A stretch of 64,000 bases of DNA from NCBI RefSeq assembly GCF_000717335.1, contig NZ_JNYZ01000004.1, positions 357,918 through 421,917 on the forward strand, in the 5' to 3' direction. The DNA is from Amycolatopsis jejuensis. GTDB lineage: Bacteria > Actinomycetota > Actinomycetes > Mycobacteriales > Pseudonocardiaceae. Within the stretch, counting starts at the first letter, position 1. Each line of letters starts with the position of its first letter. The notes under the pieces were generated by a model. It was not told the DNA's origin and made no database searches. It worked only from the letters and a program-made list of their open reading frames with translations. A program made the translations under genes and the position numbers. Shown here piece after piece: positions 8,877-17,610 of the stretch.

Positions 8877-9601
8877 CCCTCGAAACCCACCTGCGCAGCC
8901 GCGGGCGCAAGCTGCTGATGCCGTACGTGACCGGTGGCGTCACTCCACAATGGACCGAGTACCTCCCGGCCCTCGCCGCGGCCGGCGCCGACGCGATCGA
9001 GGTCGGCATCCCGTTCTCCGACCCGACCCTCGACGGCGTCACGATCCAGGAAGCGTCCACCGTCGCGCTCGCCGACGGGACCACCCCGCAGAGCGTCCTG
9101 TCCGACCTCGCGCAGTCCACAGTGGACGTACCGATTGTCGTGAGCACGTACGCCAACCTGGCTCTCCGCAACGGTTTCACCGCTGACCTGAAACGGGCCG
9201 GGGTCGCCGGGCTGATCGTGCCCGACCTGCCGCTGGAGGAGGTCCCCGACCACGCCGAGGTCCCCCTTGCCCTGCTGGTCTCCCCCGCGACTCCGGCCGG
9301 ACGGGTGCACGAAATCGCCGCGCGGAGCCGAGGTTTCGTCTACGCCGTGTCAGCCATGAGCACCACCGGCGAACGCGACCACCTGCCTGCATCGGCAACC
9401 GAGCTGGCCGCGCGAGTGAAGAGGGCGACCGACCGTCCGGTGCTGGTCGGTTTCGGCATCTCCGAACCCGCGCACGCCGCCGAGGCCGCGCAGGTGGCCG
9501 ACGGCGTGATCATCGGCGCGGCGATCATGCGCCGCGTGCTCGACGGGGCCGGTCCGGCGCAGGTCGGCGAGTACGTCGCAACGCTGCGGGCCGCCTTGTA
9601 G
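8873..9601 (+). CDS. trpA: tryptophan synthase alpha chain
   Basis: 242 residues, shorter than the usual 260-270. It splits indole-3-glycerol phosphate into indole and glyceraldehyde-3-phosphate and passes indole to TrpB. The catalytic Glu is in EVGIPFSD and the catalytic Asp in TLDGVTIQ. The Tyr of the active site is kept in FVYAVS, and the phosphate loop is LVGFGIS. The N-terminal segment [12 protein letters not shown] is unlike the common VTAGDP form, and the loop-6 region reads [10 protein letters not shown] instead of S-x-x-GVTG. It overlaps trpB and is followed after 36 bp by the GntR gene. Confidence 0.92.
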   Translation: MTLETHLRSRGRKLLMPYVTGGVTPQWTEYLPALAAAGADAIEVGIPFSDPTLDGVTIQEASTVALADGTTPQSVLSDLAQSTVDVPIVVSTYANLALRNGFTADLKRAGVAGLIVPDLPLEEVPDHAEVPLALLVSPATPAGRVHEIAARSRGFVYAVSAMSTTGERDHLPASATELAARVKRATDRPVLVGFGISEPAHAAEAAQVADGVIIGAAIMRRVLDGAGPAQVGEYVATLRAAL

Positions 9602-9637
9602 GATTCGCGGAGACGCTGGAACGGAGAACGGACGCGC

Positions 9638-10363
9638 ATGGCGAGGTACCGAGCAATCGCCGCGGATCTCGCCGCGAAGATCCGCGCCGGGGAGTACGCG
9701 CCCGGCGAAGCCCTGCCGCCGCAACGGGAACTGAGCGCGGCGTACGGCGTCACGCTGATGACGCTCCGCCAAGCTCTGCGGGAACTCAGCGACGAAGCCC
9801 TGATCGTGCAACAACCCGGCCGTGGCACATTTGTCACGCCGACGTACCGGCTGGGGTCCTTGCGCAGCTTCACCGAGGACCTGCGCGATCAGGGTTACGT
9901 CGTGCGCACCGAAGTCGTGAGCCAGACGGTACGGCGGTTGCCCGCTCGCATCGCGGCCCAGCTGCAAGCCCGCAGTACCGATTCCGGCCTGCGGCTGGAG
10001 CGCGTCCGCGAGTTCGGCGGGCGGCGGGCAATCCATCAGGTGTCGTGGATCGCGCCACCGCACGGGGAACGCTTACGTGACAACGATTTCACCGCAGTTT
10101 CGCTGTACACCGCGTTGGCCGAGCTCGACGTGACCGTAGGCTGCGCGAGTGAAACCATCCGCCCGGATGTCCTGGACGACAAGCTCGCCCGGCATCTCGG
10201 CGAACCCGCCGGTACCCCGGTCCTGGTCAGCGAGCGCAGCACCAGCACGTCGGACGGCACCGTCGTCGTCACCGACCGCGCCACCATTCTCGGCAGCATG
10301 ATGCACATCACCACCGAACGCGCCACCGACCACCTGTCATTGCGCTGGGGAACCGGCACCTGA
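9638..10363 (+). CDS. GntR family regulator, HutC subfamily (UTRA domain)
   Basis: 241 residues. The N-terminal GntR winged helix has YRAIAADLAAKIRAGEYAPG, LPPQRELSAAYGVTLMTLRQ and QPGRGTFV (about residues 3-68). The rest is a UTRA effector domain, with the ligand pocket around RLERVREFGG and LVSERST. It lies 36 bp after trpA in the same direction, so it is probably co-transcribed and controls trpBA through the two palindromes before trpB. HutC-type proteins bind small effectors such as amino acids or sugar phosphates; a tryptophan or indole-related ligand would make sense but is not shown. The last 27 bp overlap the end of the PucR gene. Confidence 0.88.
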   Translation: MARYRAIAADLAAKIRAGEYAPGEALPPQRELSAAYGVTLMTLRQALRELSDEALIVQQPGRGTFVTPTYRLGSLRSFTEDLRDQGYVVRTEVVSQTVRRLPARIAAQLQARSTDSGLRLERVREFGGRRAIHQVSWIAPPHGERLRDNDFTAVSLYTALAELDVTVGCASETIRPDVLDDKLARHLGEPAGTPVLVSERSTSTSDGTVVVTDRATILGSMMHITTERATDHLSLRWGTGT

Positions 10364-11875
10364 CCCGCGGTGCGCCAATACCGCCAGGTGCAACGACAAT
10401 CGAGTGTCCGGATTGGACAGATCAACCCCGAGCAAGCGTTCGATCGTCGCCAGCCGGGAGTACGCCGCGGGTCGGCTCAAATTCAGCGCCCGCGCAAACG
10501 AAGTCATGGAATACCCGGACTCGACGAAAGCGCGTAGCGTCGCAAAAGCCGTGCTACCACGGGGTTCGGGCAACGTAAGCAACGGGCGCAGCTGGGCTTC
10601 GGTGAACTCGTGCAGTCGCGGATGATCCCGCAGCCACCACAACAATCCGCGTACCCCCAGATCTCCAGCCCGGCGAAGTCCAGGTACCCCAGGCGAATCG
10701 ACGTCCGCCACGTGCACCGCTTCCTGCAGCGCCGCGGGTAGCTCGGCCAGCCGCCGCACGGGACCGGCCGCGCCGAACGCAGCAGCCAGACCGTCCGGTA
10801 CCCCTTCCACAATGCGTTCCAGCAACGCCGCCGAGGCCGGAAGAATCACCGCAGCGCGCCCGGCGAGCACGCCACCGATCCCGCCGGGAGCCAGCACGGC
10901 CTCCAGCAACGCGTGCACCTGCGCAGGCGCCACCGGACGGCACACCAGCACCTCGTACTGCGCTGCCGCAGCCAACCCGAGCGCGCGAGCCCGGGCGCGC
11001 ACCGAACCCTCGTCCGCGACAGCGCCGTGCAGCAGGTCACGCAGTAAGTCGCCCTGTGCTTCGAGTTCCATCGACAGCGGGTCGCGCTCGAGCAGTTTCC
11101 CCACCGTGAGCGCTTCGGCCGCGCGTTCCAGCACCATCCACGCCGCGGGCTGCTCCCCACCCGCGCGAGCGGGCACGACCAGCCGTCCCCAGCGTTCGCG
11201 GGGCGGACCGACCGGCGTGCACATCCAGCCCTCCGGCCCGCCAACGTCGGTCCCGGCCGTGAACGGGACCAGCCTCGACCGCGCCGGCCAGTCGCGCAGG
11301 AGGGCTTCGGCTGACCCGGAACCGGCGTATGCGAGCGCGCGATGGGTCCGGTCCTCCAGCACCACCGGCAGCCCGATCAGCTCCGCCGCGTGCGCGAGGA
11401 CCGCGTCCGGCGCCTGCACCGGCGACCCGACCGTGCTGAACACCTCGTGTGCCCGCTCGGCCAGCCGCAGCCGCTCGTAGTGCGCGTTGACGATCCGCGC
11501 GTGCACCGTCTCGGTGACCTCGATGAACCGGACCGTGCTGCGCAACTCGACCAGCGGGAACCGCGCGGCGCGGGCGGCCTGTACGAGCGCGTCCGGCAGC
11601 CACCGCAGGTGCTGCCCCGGCTCCACGACGAGCCCGATCGCCCCCGCGTCCCGGAGCGACCGGATGTACGCGACCGCGTCGAACCCCGGTTCGGTCATCG
11701 CCCTGCCGATGGACAGCACCAGAACGTCGCTGGTCAGCGTGCCCGCGACGTCGCTCAGCTCACTCACGTGCACGGAGGCGACCGGCACGTCGATCGCGTC
11801 CGCGGCCGAGCGCACCACCGGCGACCCGGCGGCCATCACCGGCAGCTCGAGGACGTCGCGCAGGGTCAGCTCCAC
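10337..11875 (-). CDS. PucR family transcriptional regulator
   Basis: 512 residues. An N-terminal PucR sensor domain (MELTLRDVLELPVMAAGSPV) is followed by a GGDEF-like CdaR linker, and a C-terminal HTH_30 ends the protein (FVESGYSMTSFARALNLSRP, then AAYSRLATIERLLGVDL). PucR proteins activate purine, allantoin, beta-alanine or GABA catabolic genes. It is divergent from the methylmalonate-semialdehyde dehydrogenase/aminotransferase pair, and the 121-bp gap contains a long inverted repeat. Control of that pair in response to a beta-amino acid or its product is therefore likely. Confidence 0.88.
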   Translation of the reverse strand: MELTLRDVLELPVMAAGSPVVRSAADAIDVPVASVHVSELSDVAGTLTSDVLVLSIGRAMTEPGFDAVAYIRSLRDAGAIGLVVEPGQHLRWLPDALVQAARAARFPLVELRSTVRFIEVTETVHARIVNAHYERLRLAERAHEVFSTVGSPVQAPDAVLAHAAELIGLPVVLEDRTHRALAYAGSGSAEALLRDWPARSRLVPFTAGTDVGGPEGWMCTPVGPPRERWGRLVVPARAGGEQPAAWMVLERAAEALTVGKLLERDPLSMELEAQGDLLRDLLHGAVADEGSVRARARALGLAAAAQYEVLVCRPVAPAQVHALLEAVLAPGGIGGVLAGRAAVILPASAALLERIVEGVPDGLAAAFGAAGPVRRLAELPAALQEAVHVADVDSPGVPGLRRAGDLGVRGLLWWLRDHPRLHEFTEAQLRPLLTLPEPRGSTAFATLRAFVESGYSMTSFARALNLSRPAAYSRLATIERLLGVDLSNPDTRLSLHLAVLAHRGSGAGSPAQ

Positions 11876-11889
11876 CTCGTCAGCCTACC

Positions 11890-11935
11890 CCGACGAAATG
11901 TAAACCCCAGTGCCGTGGTTTCGCCGTTTCGTCGG
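11890..11935. promoter_or_regulatory. long-spaced inverted repeat, candidate PucR site
   Basis: The arms CCGACGAAA (11890-11898) and TTTCGTCGG (11927-11935) are perfect complements, 28 bp apart. They lie between the divergent pucR-like gene and mmsA. The spacing puts both arms on one DNA face, which suits a dimer or tetramer that binds two distant half-sites. Confidence 0.5.
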
Positions 11936-11996
11936 TTCCCCCGCGCGCGGAAGAGAGGCACGCTGCGGAAGCTGAACCCGAAGGAAAGGTGGCTCG

Positions 11997-13499
11997 ATGA
12001 GCGATTCCGTGCCGACGCTGTCCCAGTGGATCGACGGCGGTGACCAAGCCGGTACGCCGGACGGCTACGCGGACGTCACGAACCCGGCGACCGGCCGGGT
12101 CACCGCGCGCGTACCACTCGGCTCGGCCGCGGACGCCGAGGCCGCGATCGCCGCCGCGAAGGCCGCGTTTCCCGCGTGGCGCAAGACTTCCCTGGCCAAG
12201 CGGAGCCGGGTACTCTTCCGCTTCCGCGAGCTGCTCGACGCCCGCGCGCTCGAACTGGCGAAGATCATCACCGCCGAGCACGGCAAGGTGCTCTCCGACG
12301 CGGCCGGCGAGGTCGCGCGCGGCCTGGAGGTGGTCGAGTTCGCGTGCGGGATCCCGCAGCTGCTGAAGGGCGACGCGACCGCGAACGCGTCCACCGACGT
12401 CGACGTCACGTCCCTGCGCGAGCCGCTCGGCCCGGTCGCGATCATCTCGCCGTTCAACTTCCCCGCCATGGTGCCGATGTGGTTCTTCCCGATCGCGATC
12501 GCGGCCGGGAACACCGTGGTGCTGAAGCCGTCGGAGAAGGTGCCGACCTCCGCGCGCTGGCTCGCCGAGCTGTGGCGCGAGGCCGGGTTGCCCGACGGCG
12601 TGTTCAACGTGCTGCACGGCGACAAGACCGTTGTCGATACTCTGCTGCGCAGCCCGGACATCGAGGCGGTTTCGTTCGTCGGCTCGACCCCGATCGCCCG
12701 GTACGTCTACGAAACGGGCACCCAGCACGGCAAGCGCGTCCAGGCGCTCGGCGGGGCTAAGAACCACCTGGTGGTGCTGCCCGACGCCGACCTGGACCTG
12801 GTTGCCGACCAGGCGGTGAGCGCCGGATTCGGGTCCGCGGGCGAGCGCTGTATGGCGGTGTCGGTGGTGGTCGCGGTGGGCGATGTCGCGGACGCGCTGG
12901 TCCCCCGGATCGCCGACCGCGCGAAGACGCTGGTGACCGGCGACGGGACGCGCGCGTGCGACATGGGTCCGCTGGTGACCGCGGCGGCGAAGGACCGGGT
13001 CACGAATTACATCGCCGCTGGGGCCGAGGCAGGCGCAACGCTGGTCCTCGACGGGCGCCAGGGCGAGTTCGACGCCGACGGCGACGGATTCTTCGTCGGC
13101 CCCACGGTGTTCGACCACGTCCGCCCGGACATGTCGATCTACACCGACGAAATCTTCGGCCCGGTGCTGTCGGTGGTACGGGTGGAGACGTTCTCCGACG
13201 CGGTGGAGCTGATCAACGCCGGACCGTACGGCAACGGCGCGGCGGTCTTCACCAACGACGGCGGCGCGGCCCGCCGGTTCGCCGCCGACGTCGAGGCTGG
13301 GATGGTCGGCGTCAACGTGCCGGTGCCGGTCCCGGTGGCCTACCACTCGTTCGGCGGCCGCAAGAACTCGCTGTTCGGCGACACCCACGCGCACGGCGGC
13401 GAGGGCGTGCACTTCTTCACCCGTGCCAAGGTCGTCACCACCCGCTGGCCCGGCGCCGGACAGGGCGGGCTCGACCTCGGCTTCCCGCAGAACGTCTGA
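11997..13499 (+). CDS. mmsA: CoA-acylating methylmalonate-semialdehyde dehydrogenase
   Basis: 500 residues, as usual. It turns methylmalonate semialdehyde, or malonate semialdehyde, into propionyl-CoA or acetyl-CoA with NAD and CoA and release of CO2. The catalytic cysteine is C285 in AGERCMAVS. The MmsA/IolA-specific GGAKNHLVV (about 252-260) replaces the ELGGK of other aldehyde dehydrogenases. The start ATG follows AAGGAAAGG. The aminotransferase is 12 bp downstream and would supply malonate semialdehyde from beta-alanine, which makes a short route from beta-alanine to acetyl-CoA. Valine breakdown is another possible use. Confidence 0.93.
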   Translation: MSDSVPTLSQWIDGGDQAGTPDGYADVTNPATGRVTARVPLGSAADAEAAIAAAKAAFPAWRKTSLAKRSRVLFRFRELLDARALELAKIITAEHGKVLSDAAGEVARGLEVVEFACGIPQLLKGDATANASTDVDVTSLREPLGPVAIISPFNFPAMVPMWFFPIAIAAGNTVVLKPSEKVPTSARWLAELWREAGLPDGVFNVLHGDKTVVDTLLRSPDIEAVSFVGSTPIARYVYETGTQHGKRVQALGGAKNHLVVLPDADLDLVADQAVSAGFGSAGERCMAVSVVVAVGDVADALVPRIADRAKTLVTGDGTRACDMGPLVTAAAKDRVTNYIAAGAEAGATLVLDGRQGEFDADGDGFFVGPTVFDHVRPDMSIYTDEIFGPVLSVVRVETFSDAVELINAGPYGNGAAVFTNDGGAARRFAADVEAGMVGVNVPVPVPVAYHSFGGRKNSLFGDTHAHGGEGVHFFTRAKVVTTRWPGAGQGGLDLGFPQNV

Positions 13500-13511
13500 G
13501 AGGAGACCACA

Positions 13512-14867
13512 ATGGACACTCAGTCGGCAGCAGCCCGGCACCTCTGGATGCACTTCTCCCGCATGGGAAAGTACGCCGATACGCCGGTACCGGTGATCAC
13601 CCGCGGCGAGGGCATGCACGTGTGGGACGACCGCGGCCGCCGCATTCTCGACGGGCTGGCCGGGCTTTTCGTGGTACAGGCCGGGCACGGCCGCCGTGAG
13701 CTCGTGGAGGTCGCCGCGAAACAGGCGAACGAGCTCGCGTACTTCCCGGTCTGGGGCTATGCCACGAAACCGGCGGCGGAACTCGCCGAACGGCTCGCGC
13801 ATCTCGCACCGGGTGACCTCAACCGCGTTTTCTTCACCACCGGTGGCGGGGAAGCCGTGGAATCGGCGTGGAAAGTCGCGAAACAGTATTTCAAGCTGGT
13901 CGGAAAACCCGCCAAACACAAGGTGATCAGCCGCGCGGTGGCTTATCACGGCACCCCGCACGGTGCACTCGCCATCACCGGGTTGCCCGCGATGAAACAG
14001 GATTTCGAACCGCTCGCGCCGGGCGGATTCCGGGTACCCAACACAAATCTGTACCGGCATCCCGAATTCGCCGACGACCTCGAAGCATTCGGCCGCTGGG
14101 CCGCGGACCGGATCGAGGAGGCAATTCTTTTCGAGGGCGCGGACACGGTCGCGGCCGTGGTGCTCGAACCGGTGCAGAACTCCGGCGGCTGCCTCACGCC
14201 GCCGCCCGGATATTTCGCCCGGGTACGGGAAATCTGCGACCGGCACAACGTGCTTCTCGTCGCCGACGAGGTCATCTGCGCCTTTGGCCGCCACGGTACG
14301 ACATTCGCAAGCGAGAAGTTCGGCATTGCGCCGGACCTGCTGGTCTGCGCGAAGGGCCTCAGCTCCGGGTACAGCCCGATTGCCGCGATGATCGCGTCGG
14401 ACCGGGTGATGGAGCCGTTCCTCGCCCCCAAGGTCGGGTTCGCGCACGGGTACACCTTCGGCGGGCATCCGGTGTCGGCCGCGGTGGCGCTCGCCAACCT
14501 CGACCTGATGGAGCGGGAGGGCCTCAACCAGCGCGTACTGGACAACCAGGAGGCGTTCGGCGCGACCCTGCGCACGCTGCTGGACCTGCCGATCGTCGGC
14601 GACGTCCGCGGTGACGGCTACTTCTGGGCGGTGGAACTGGTCAAGGACAAGGCGACCAGGGAAACGTTCGACACTGCGGAGCGGGAACTGCTCGTCCGCG
14701 GCTTCCTGCCGGGTGCGCTGTTCGACCGCGGCCTCTACTGCCGTCCGGACGACCGCGGTGACGTGGTCGTGCAACTGGCTCCGCCGCTGATCGCCGGGCA
14801 GGCGGAGTTCGACGAGATGACCGACATCCTGCGGGACACCTTGCTGGAAGCGCAGAAGCTCGTCTGA
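13512..14867 (+). CDS. class III aminotransferase, probably beta-alanine/omega-amino acid:pyruvate
   Basis: 451 residues. The PLP lysine is K281 (LVCAKGLSSGYSP), the pyridine-binding Asp is in VADEVICAFGR, and the N-terminal segment HLWMHFSRMGKY is typical of the omega-amino acid:pyruvate group. It should move the amino group from beta-alanine or a similar omega-amine to pyruvate. It is paired with mmsA, and both are opposite PucR. Beta-alanine is the best guess because malonate semialdehyde is an MmsA substrate; 3-aminoisobutyrate would fit equally well. Confidence 0.88.
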   Translation: MDTQSAAARHLWMHFSRMGKYADTPVPVITRGEGMHVWDDRGRRILDGLAGLFVVQAGHGRRELVEVAAKQANELAYFPVWGYATKPAAELAERLAHLAPGDLNRVFFTTGGGEAVESAWKVAKQYFKLVGKPAKHKVISRAVAYHGTPHGALAITGLPAMKQDFEPLAPGGFRVPNTNLYRHPEFADDLEAFGRWAADRIEEAILFEGADTVAAVVLEPVQNSGGCLTPPPGYFARVREICDRHNVLLVADEVICAFGRHGTTFASEKFGIAPDLLVCAKGLSSGYSPIAAMIASDRVMEPFLAPKVGFAHGYTFGGHPVSAAVALANLDLMEREGLNQRVLDNQEAFGATLRTLLDLPIVGDVRGDGYFWAVELVKDKATRETFDTAERELLVRGFLPGALFDRGLYCRPDDRGDVVVQLAPPLIAGQAEFDEMTDILRDTLLEAQKLV

Positions 14868-14874
14868 CCCGCTC

Positions 14875-14904
14875 GGGGGCCGGGTGCGCATTTCCCCGGC
14901 CCCC
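14875..14904 (+). terminator. hairpin terminator after the aminotransferase
   Basis: A 10-bp GC-rich stem (GGGGGCCGGG at 14875-14884 with its complement at 14895-14904), a 10-nt loop and a short ATTT tail, starting 8 bp after the stop codon. Confidence 0.7.
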
Positions 14905-14977
14905 ATTTAGCGGACGATTTCTTCCGCATTTTTCTGCGCTTTTCCGGTTTCGCACCGGGGACTCTCTCTTGCTATGA

Positions 14978-14990
14978 TAAGGAGTCCTAA
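14978..14990. promoter_or_regulatory. palindrome before the MarR gene
   Basis: TAAGGAGTCCTAA contains the palindrome AGGA-G-TCCT (14980-14988). It lies 17 bp before the MarR ATG. Nearly the same palindrome, TAGGACTCCTA, is present before the fur-like gene at 17530-17540, so one regulator may bind both. Confidence 0.5.
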
Positions 14991-15006
14991 CCGCAAGGCG
15001 GTGCGC

Positions 15007-15603
15007 ATGACCGAGCACGTAGCCGGCCTCGACCGGCGGCTGGCCGACGCCATCGAACGGCTCGGCAACGGCCTGCGTTCGCTTTCCCAGCACAGTGCGC
15101 GGGCGCAGGGTCTTTCGCCGTTGCAGCAACAGGCCGTACTCGCGCTGGCCCGGCAACCGGAGTCCCGGCGTCAGGTCAATGCGCTGGCCGCTGAGTTCGA
15201 TGTCACCACGCCCACGATGTCGGACGCCGTTAGTACGCTGGAACGCAAAGGACTCCTCACGCGCTCACCCGGCCCCGACGGCCGCCGCCGCCTGCTCACC
15301 CTCACCGAGCGCGGCTCTGCGGTCGCCGCGGAACTCGCGCAGTGGGACCAGCAGGTGGTCGCCGCGCTGGCCGCGCTCCCGGAACAGGACCGGGCGACGA
15401 CGCTGCACACCCTGCTGCGCGTAATCGGCGAGCTGCAGGGCCAGGGCGTGGTGAGCGTGGTCCGCACGTGCACCACGTGCCGCTTCTTCAGCCCCGACGC
15501 CCACCCCGACCCGGCCGCCCCACACCATTGCAACCTGATGCAGAAACCCTTACGACTGGCCGATTTGCGCATCGACTGCGCGGAACACCAGCAAGCCTCC
15601 TGA
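15007..15603 (+). CDS. MarR family regulator with a C-terminal four-cysteine motif
   Basis: 198 residues from the ATG at 15007; an upstream in-frame ATG at 14974 would put the operator inside the gene. The winged helix covers about residues 25-125 (LSPLQQQAVLALARQP, VTTPTMSDAVSTLERKGLLT, PDGRRRLLTLT). After the MarR fold is an extra tail of about 45 residues with the cysteine pattern C-x2-C-x16-C-x15-C (CTTC, HHC, DC). This could hold Zn or an iron-sulfur cluster and would make the protein a metal or redox sensor. The stop is only 4 bp from the catalase stop on the other strand. Confidence 0.85.
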   Translation: MTEHVAGLDRRLADAIERLGNGLRSLSQHSARAQGLSPLQQQAVLALARQPESRRQVNALAAEFDVTTPTMSDAVSTLERKGLLTRSPGPDGRRRLLTLTERGSAVAAELAQWDQQVVAALAALPEQDRATTLHTLLRVIGELQGQGVVSVVRTCTTCRFFSPDAHPDPAAPHHCNLMQKPLRLADLRIDCAEHQQAS

Positions 15604-15607
15604 GCCG

Positions 15608-17074
15608 TTACAGCGCACCGATCGCCTCACAAGCCTTGCGCACCCCGGCACCGTACGCCGGATCCGCCTGACCGCAGTTCGCGATATGCCGCTCCACCGT
15701 TTCTTTACGGGCACCCTTGATCGCCCGCGCGGTGTTCTCGAAAAGCCGCTGCTGCTCCGCTTCGCCGAGGAGCCGGAAAAGATCACCCGGCTGCTGGAAG
15801 TAATTGTCGTCATCCGCGCGGTAATCGAAATGATCCGCGACATCACCGACCGTCTGCGCAGGTTCGGCGTACTGCGGCTGCTCGGCCCAGCGGCCGAAGG
15901 TGTTCGGCTCGACACCGGGTACCCCGCCCTGGTTGCCGTCGACCCGCATGGCGCCGTCGCGGTGGTAGGTGTTGACCAGCGTGGCCCCGCGCGGGTAGTT
16001 GACCGGGATCTGGTGGTGGTTCACCCCGAGCCGGTACCGCGTCGCGTCGCCATACGAAAACAGCCTGCCCTGCAACATCTTGTCCGGGCTCACCGAGATC
16101 CCGGGCACGAGGTTGGCCGGGGTGAACGCGACCTGCTCGACGTCGGCGAAGTAGTTCTCCGGGTTGCGGTTCAGCTCCAGTTCACCGACCTCGATCAGCG
16201 GGTAGTCCTTCTTGCTCCACACCTTCGTGAGGTCGAACGGGTGGAAGCGGTAGCCCGCCGCGTCCGCCTCCGGCATGATCTGCACGTACAGTGTCCACTT
16301 CGGATAGTCACCGCGTTCGATGGCTTCATACAGGTCACGCTGGTGTGATTCGCGGTCGTCGGCGATGATCGCACTCGCCTCGGCGTCGGTGAGGTTCTCG
16401 ATGCCCTGCTGCGTGCGCCAGTGGAATTTCACCCAGTTCCGCTCGCCCGCGGCGTTGATGAGACTGAACGCGTGCGAGCCGAAGCCGTGCATGTTCCGGT
16501 ACGACTTGGGAATGCCGCGGTCGCTCATGATGATGGTGACCTGGTGCAGCGATTCGGGCAGGTTCGTCCAGAATCCCCAGTTGTTCTCCGGGTTGCGCAG
16601 GTTCGTGCGCGGGTCGCGCTTCACCGCGCGGTTGAGGTCGGGGAACTTCAGCGGGTCGCGGTGGAAGAAGATCGGCGTGTTGTTGCCGACCAGGTCCCAG
16701 TTTCCCTGCGTGGTGTAGAACCGCACGGCGAACCCGCGGATGTCACGTTCGGCGTCGGCGGCGCCGCGCTCCCCGGCCACGGTGGAGAATCGAGCGAACG
16801 TCTCGACCTCGTTGCCGACCTTGCCGAACAGCGCGGCCTTGGTGTACCGGCTGATGTCGTGCGTGACGGTGAACTTCCCGAACGCGCCGGACCCCTTGGC
16901 GTGCATCCGCCGCTCCGGGATCACCTCACGGTCGAAATGCGCGAGCTTTTCCAGCAACCACAGGTCCTGCAGCAGAACCGGGCCGCGCGGACCCGCGGTG
17001 ACGCTGTTCTGGTTGTCGGCGACGGGGGCACCGGCGGCCGTCGTCAACGGGTCGGTGTTGTCAGCGAAGGTCAT
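15608..17074 (-). CDS. katA: monofunctional haem catalase
   Basis: 488 residues, a small-subunit catalase that splits hydrogen peroxide. The active-site His is in [12 protein letters not shown], the Asn in [14 protein letters not shown], and the haem-ligand Tyr in [14 protein letters not shown]. The ATG at 17074 overlaps the stop of the fur-like gene (ATGA), so translation of the two is coupled. Although the frame stays open far upstream, the true start is fixed by this overlap and by the usual catalase N-terminus (about 25 residues before GPVLLQD). It is probably repressed by the Fur-like protein and released by peroxide. Confidence 0.95.
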   Translation of the reverse strand: MTFADNTDPLTTAAGAPVADNQNSVTAGPRGPVLLQDLWLLEKLAHFDREVIPERRMHAKGSGAFGKFTVTHDISRYTKAALFGKVGNEVETFARFSTVAGERGAADAERDIRGFAVRFYTTQGNWDLVGNNTPIFFHRDPLKFPDLNRAVKRDPRTNLRNPENNWGFWTNLPESLHQVTIIMSDRGIPKSYRNMHGFGSHAFSLINAAGERNWVKFHWRTQQGIENLTDAEASAIIADDRESHQRDLYEAIERGDYPKWTLYVQIMPEADAAGYRFHPFDLTKVWSKKDYPLIEVGELELNRNPENYFADVEQVAFTPANLVPGISVSPDKMLQGRLFSYGDATRYRLGVNHHQIPVNYPRGATLVNTYHRDGAMRVDGNQGGVPGVEPNTFGRWAEQPQYAEPAQTVGDVADHFDYRADDDNYFQQPGDLFRLLGEAEQQRLFENTARAIKGARKETVERHIANCGQADPAYGAGVRKACEAIGAL

Positions 17075-17493
17075 TGCTCTTCTTCTTTCGGTGTGGCGGA
17101 CAGACAGGACGGGCAGGTGCCCCAGTACGTGACTTCGGCTCCGTCGATGTGGTAGCCGTGCTCGTTCACCGGCGGCAGGTCGGTGCGCTCGACGTCGGTC
17201 ACCGCGCCGCAGACCCGGCACGCGAGGTGGTCGTGGTCGTCGGTGCGCAGTTCGAAGCGCGCACGCGAACCGGGCAGCTCGAGCCGGCGCACCAGACCGG
17301 CCCCGAGCAACGCGCCCAGTACGTCGTAAACCGCCTGGGAGGAAACGGAACCGAGGTCTTTGCGGACCGCGTCGCGGATGTGCTCGAACCCGGCATGCGG
17401 GGTGTGCCGCAAGGCGGTGAGCACGGCGATGCGCTGCCGGGTGATCCGGAGCGACGCCCCGCGGAGCGCGGCGACCGGGTCGGCGACCTGCAC
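17071..17493 (-). CDS. Fur family peroxide/metal-responsive repressor (FurA/CatR type)
   Basis: 140 residues from the GTG at 17493, chosen because GGAGG and GGGAG stand 5-15 bp before it. The N-terminal winged helix is [20 protein letters not shown]. The dimer domain has [12 protein letters not shown] and YWGTCPSC, two CxxC pairs for structural zinc. Order and overlap with katA match the furA-katG and catR-catA arrangements of actinomycetes, where the Fur protein uses Fe or Mn and is inactivated by peroxide. A palindrome stands before its start and is shared with the divergent amidotransferase operon. Confidence 0.9.
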   Translation of the reverse strand: MQVADPVAALRGASLRITRQRIAVLTALRHTPHAGFEHIRDAVRKDLGSVSSQAVYDVLGALLGAGLVRRLELPGSRARFELRTDDHDHLACRVCGAVTDVERTDLPPVNEHGYHIDGAEVTYWGTCPSCLSATPKEEEQ

Positions 17494-17524
17494 GAACGGC
17501 TCCCCTCCTCCGGGCGGCGGACAA

Positions 17525-17541
17525 CTAGGTAGGACTCCTAG
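17525..17541. promoter_or_regulatory. palindrome in the fur/amidotransferase divergent promoter
   Basis: CTAGGTAGGACTCCTAG holds a perfect 11-bp palindrome, TAGGA-C-TCCTA (17530-17540), and outer arms CTAGG/CCTAG. It matches the core before the MarR gene (AGGAGTCCT). It lies 32 bp before the fur-like start and 69 bp before the amidotransferase start, so it could control both directions. Confidence 0.55.
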
Positions 17542-17610
17542 CGATAGTGTGGCATGCTGTCGGAGGCGGCACAAGGGAGATCCGGAATGACTCCAGAAAG
17601 GAGGCCCGGA

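Noticed and set aside
11880..14906. A 1008-codon open frame on the minus strand
   Set aside because: It is antisense to mmsA and the aminotransferase, whose motifs are clear; long antisense frames are usual in high-GC genes.
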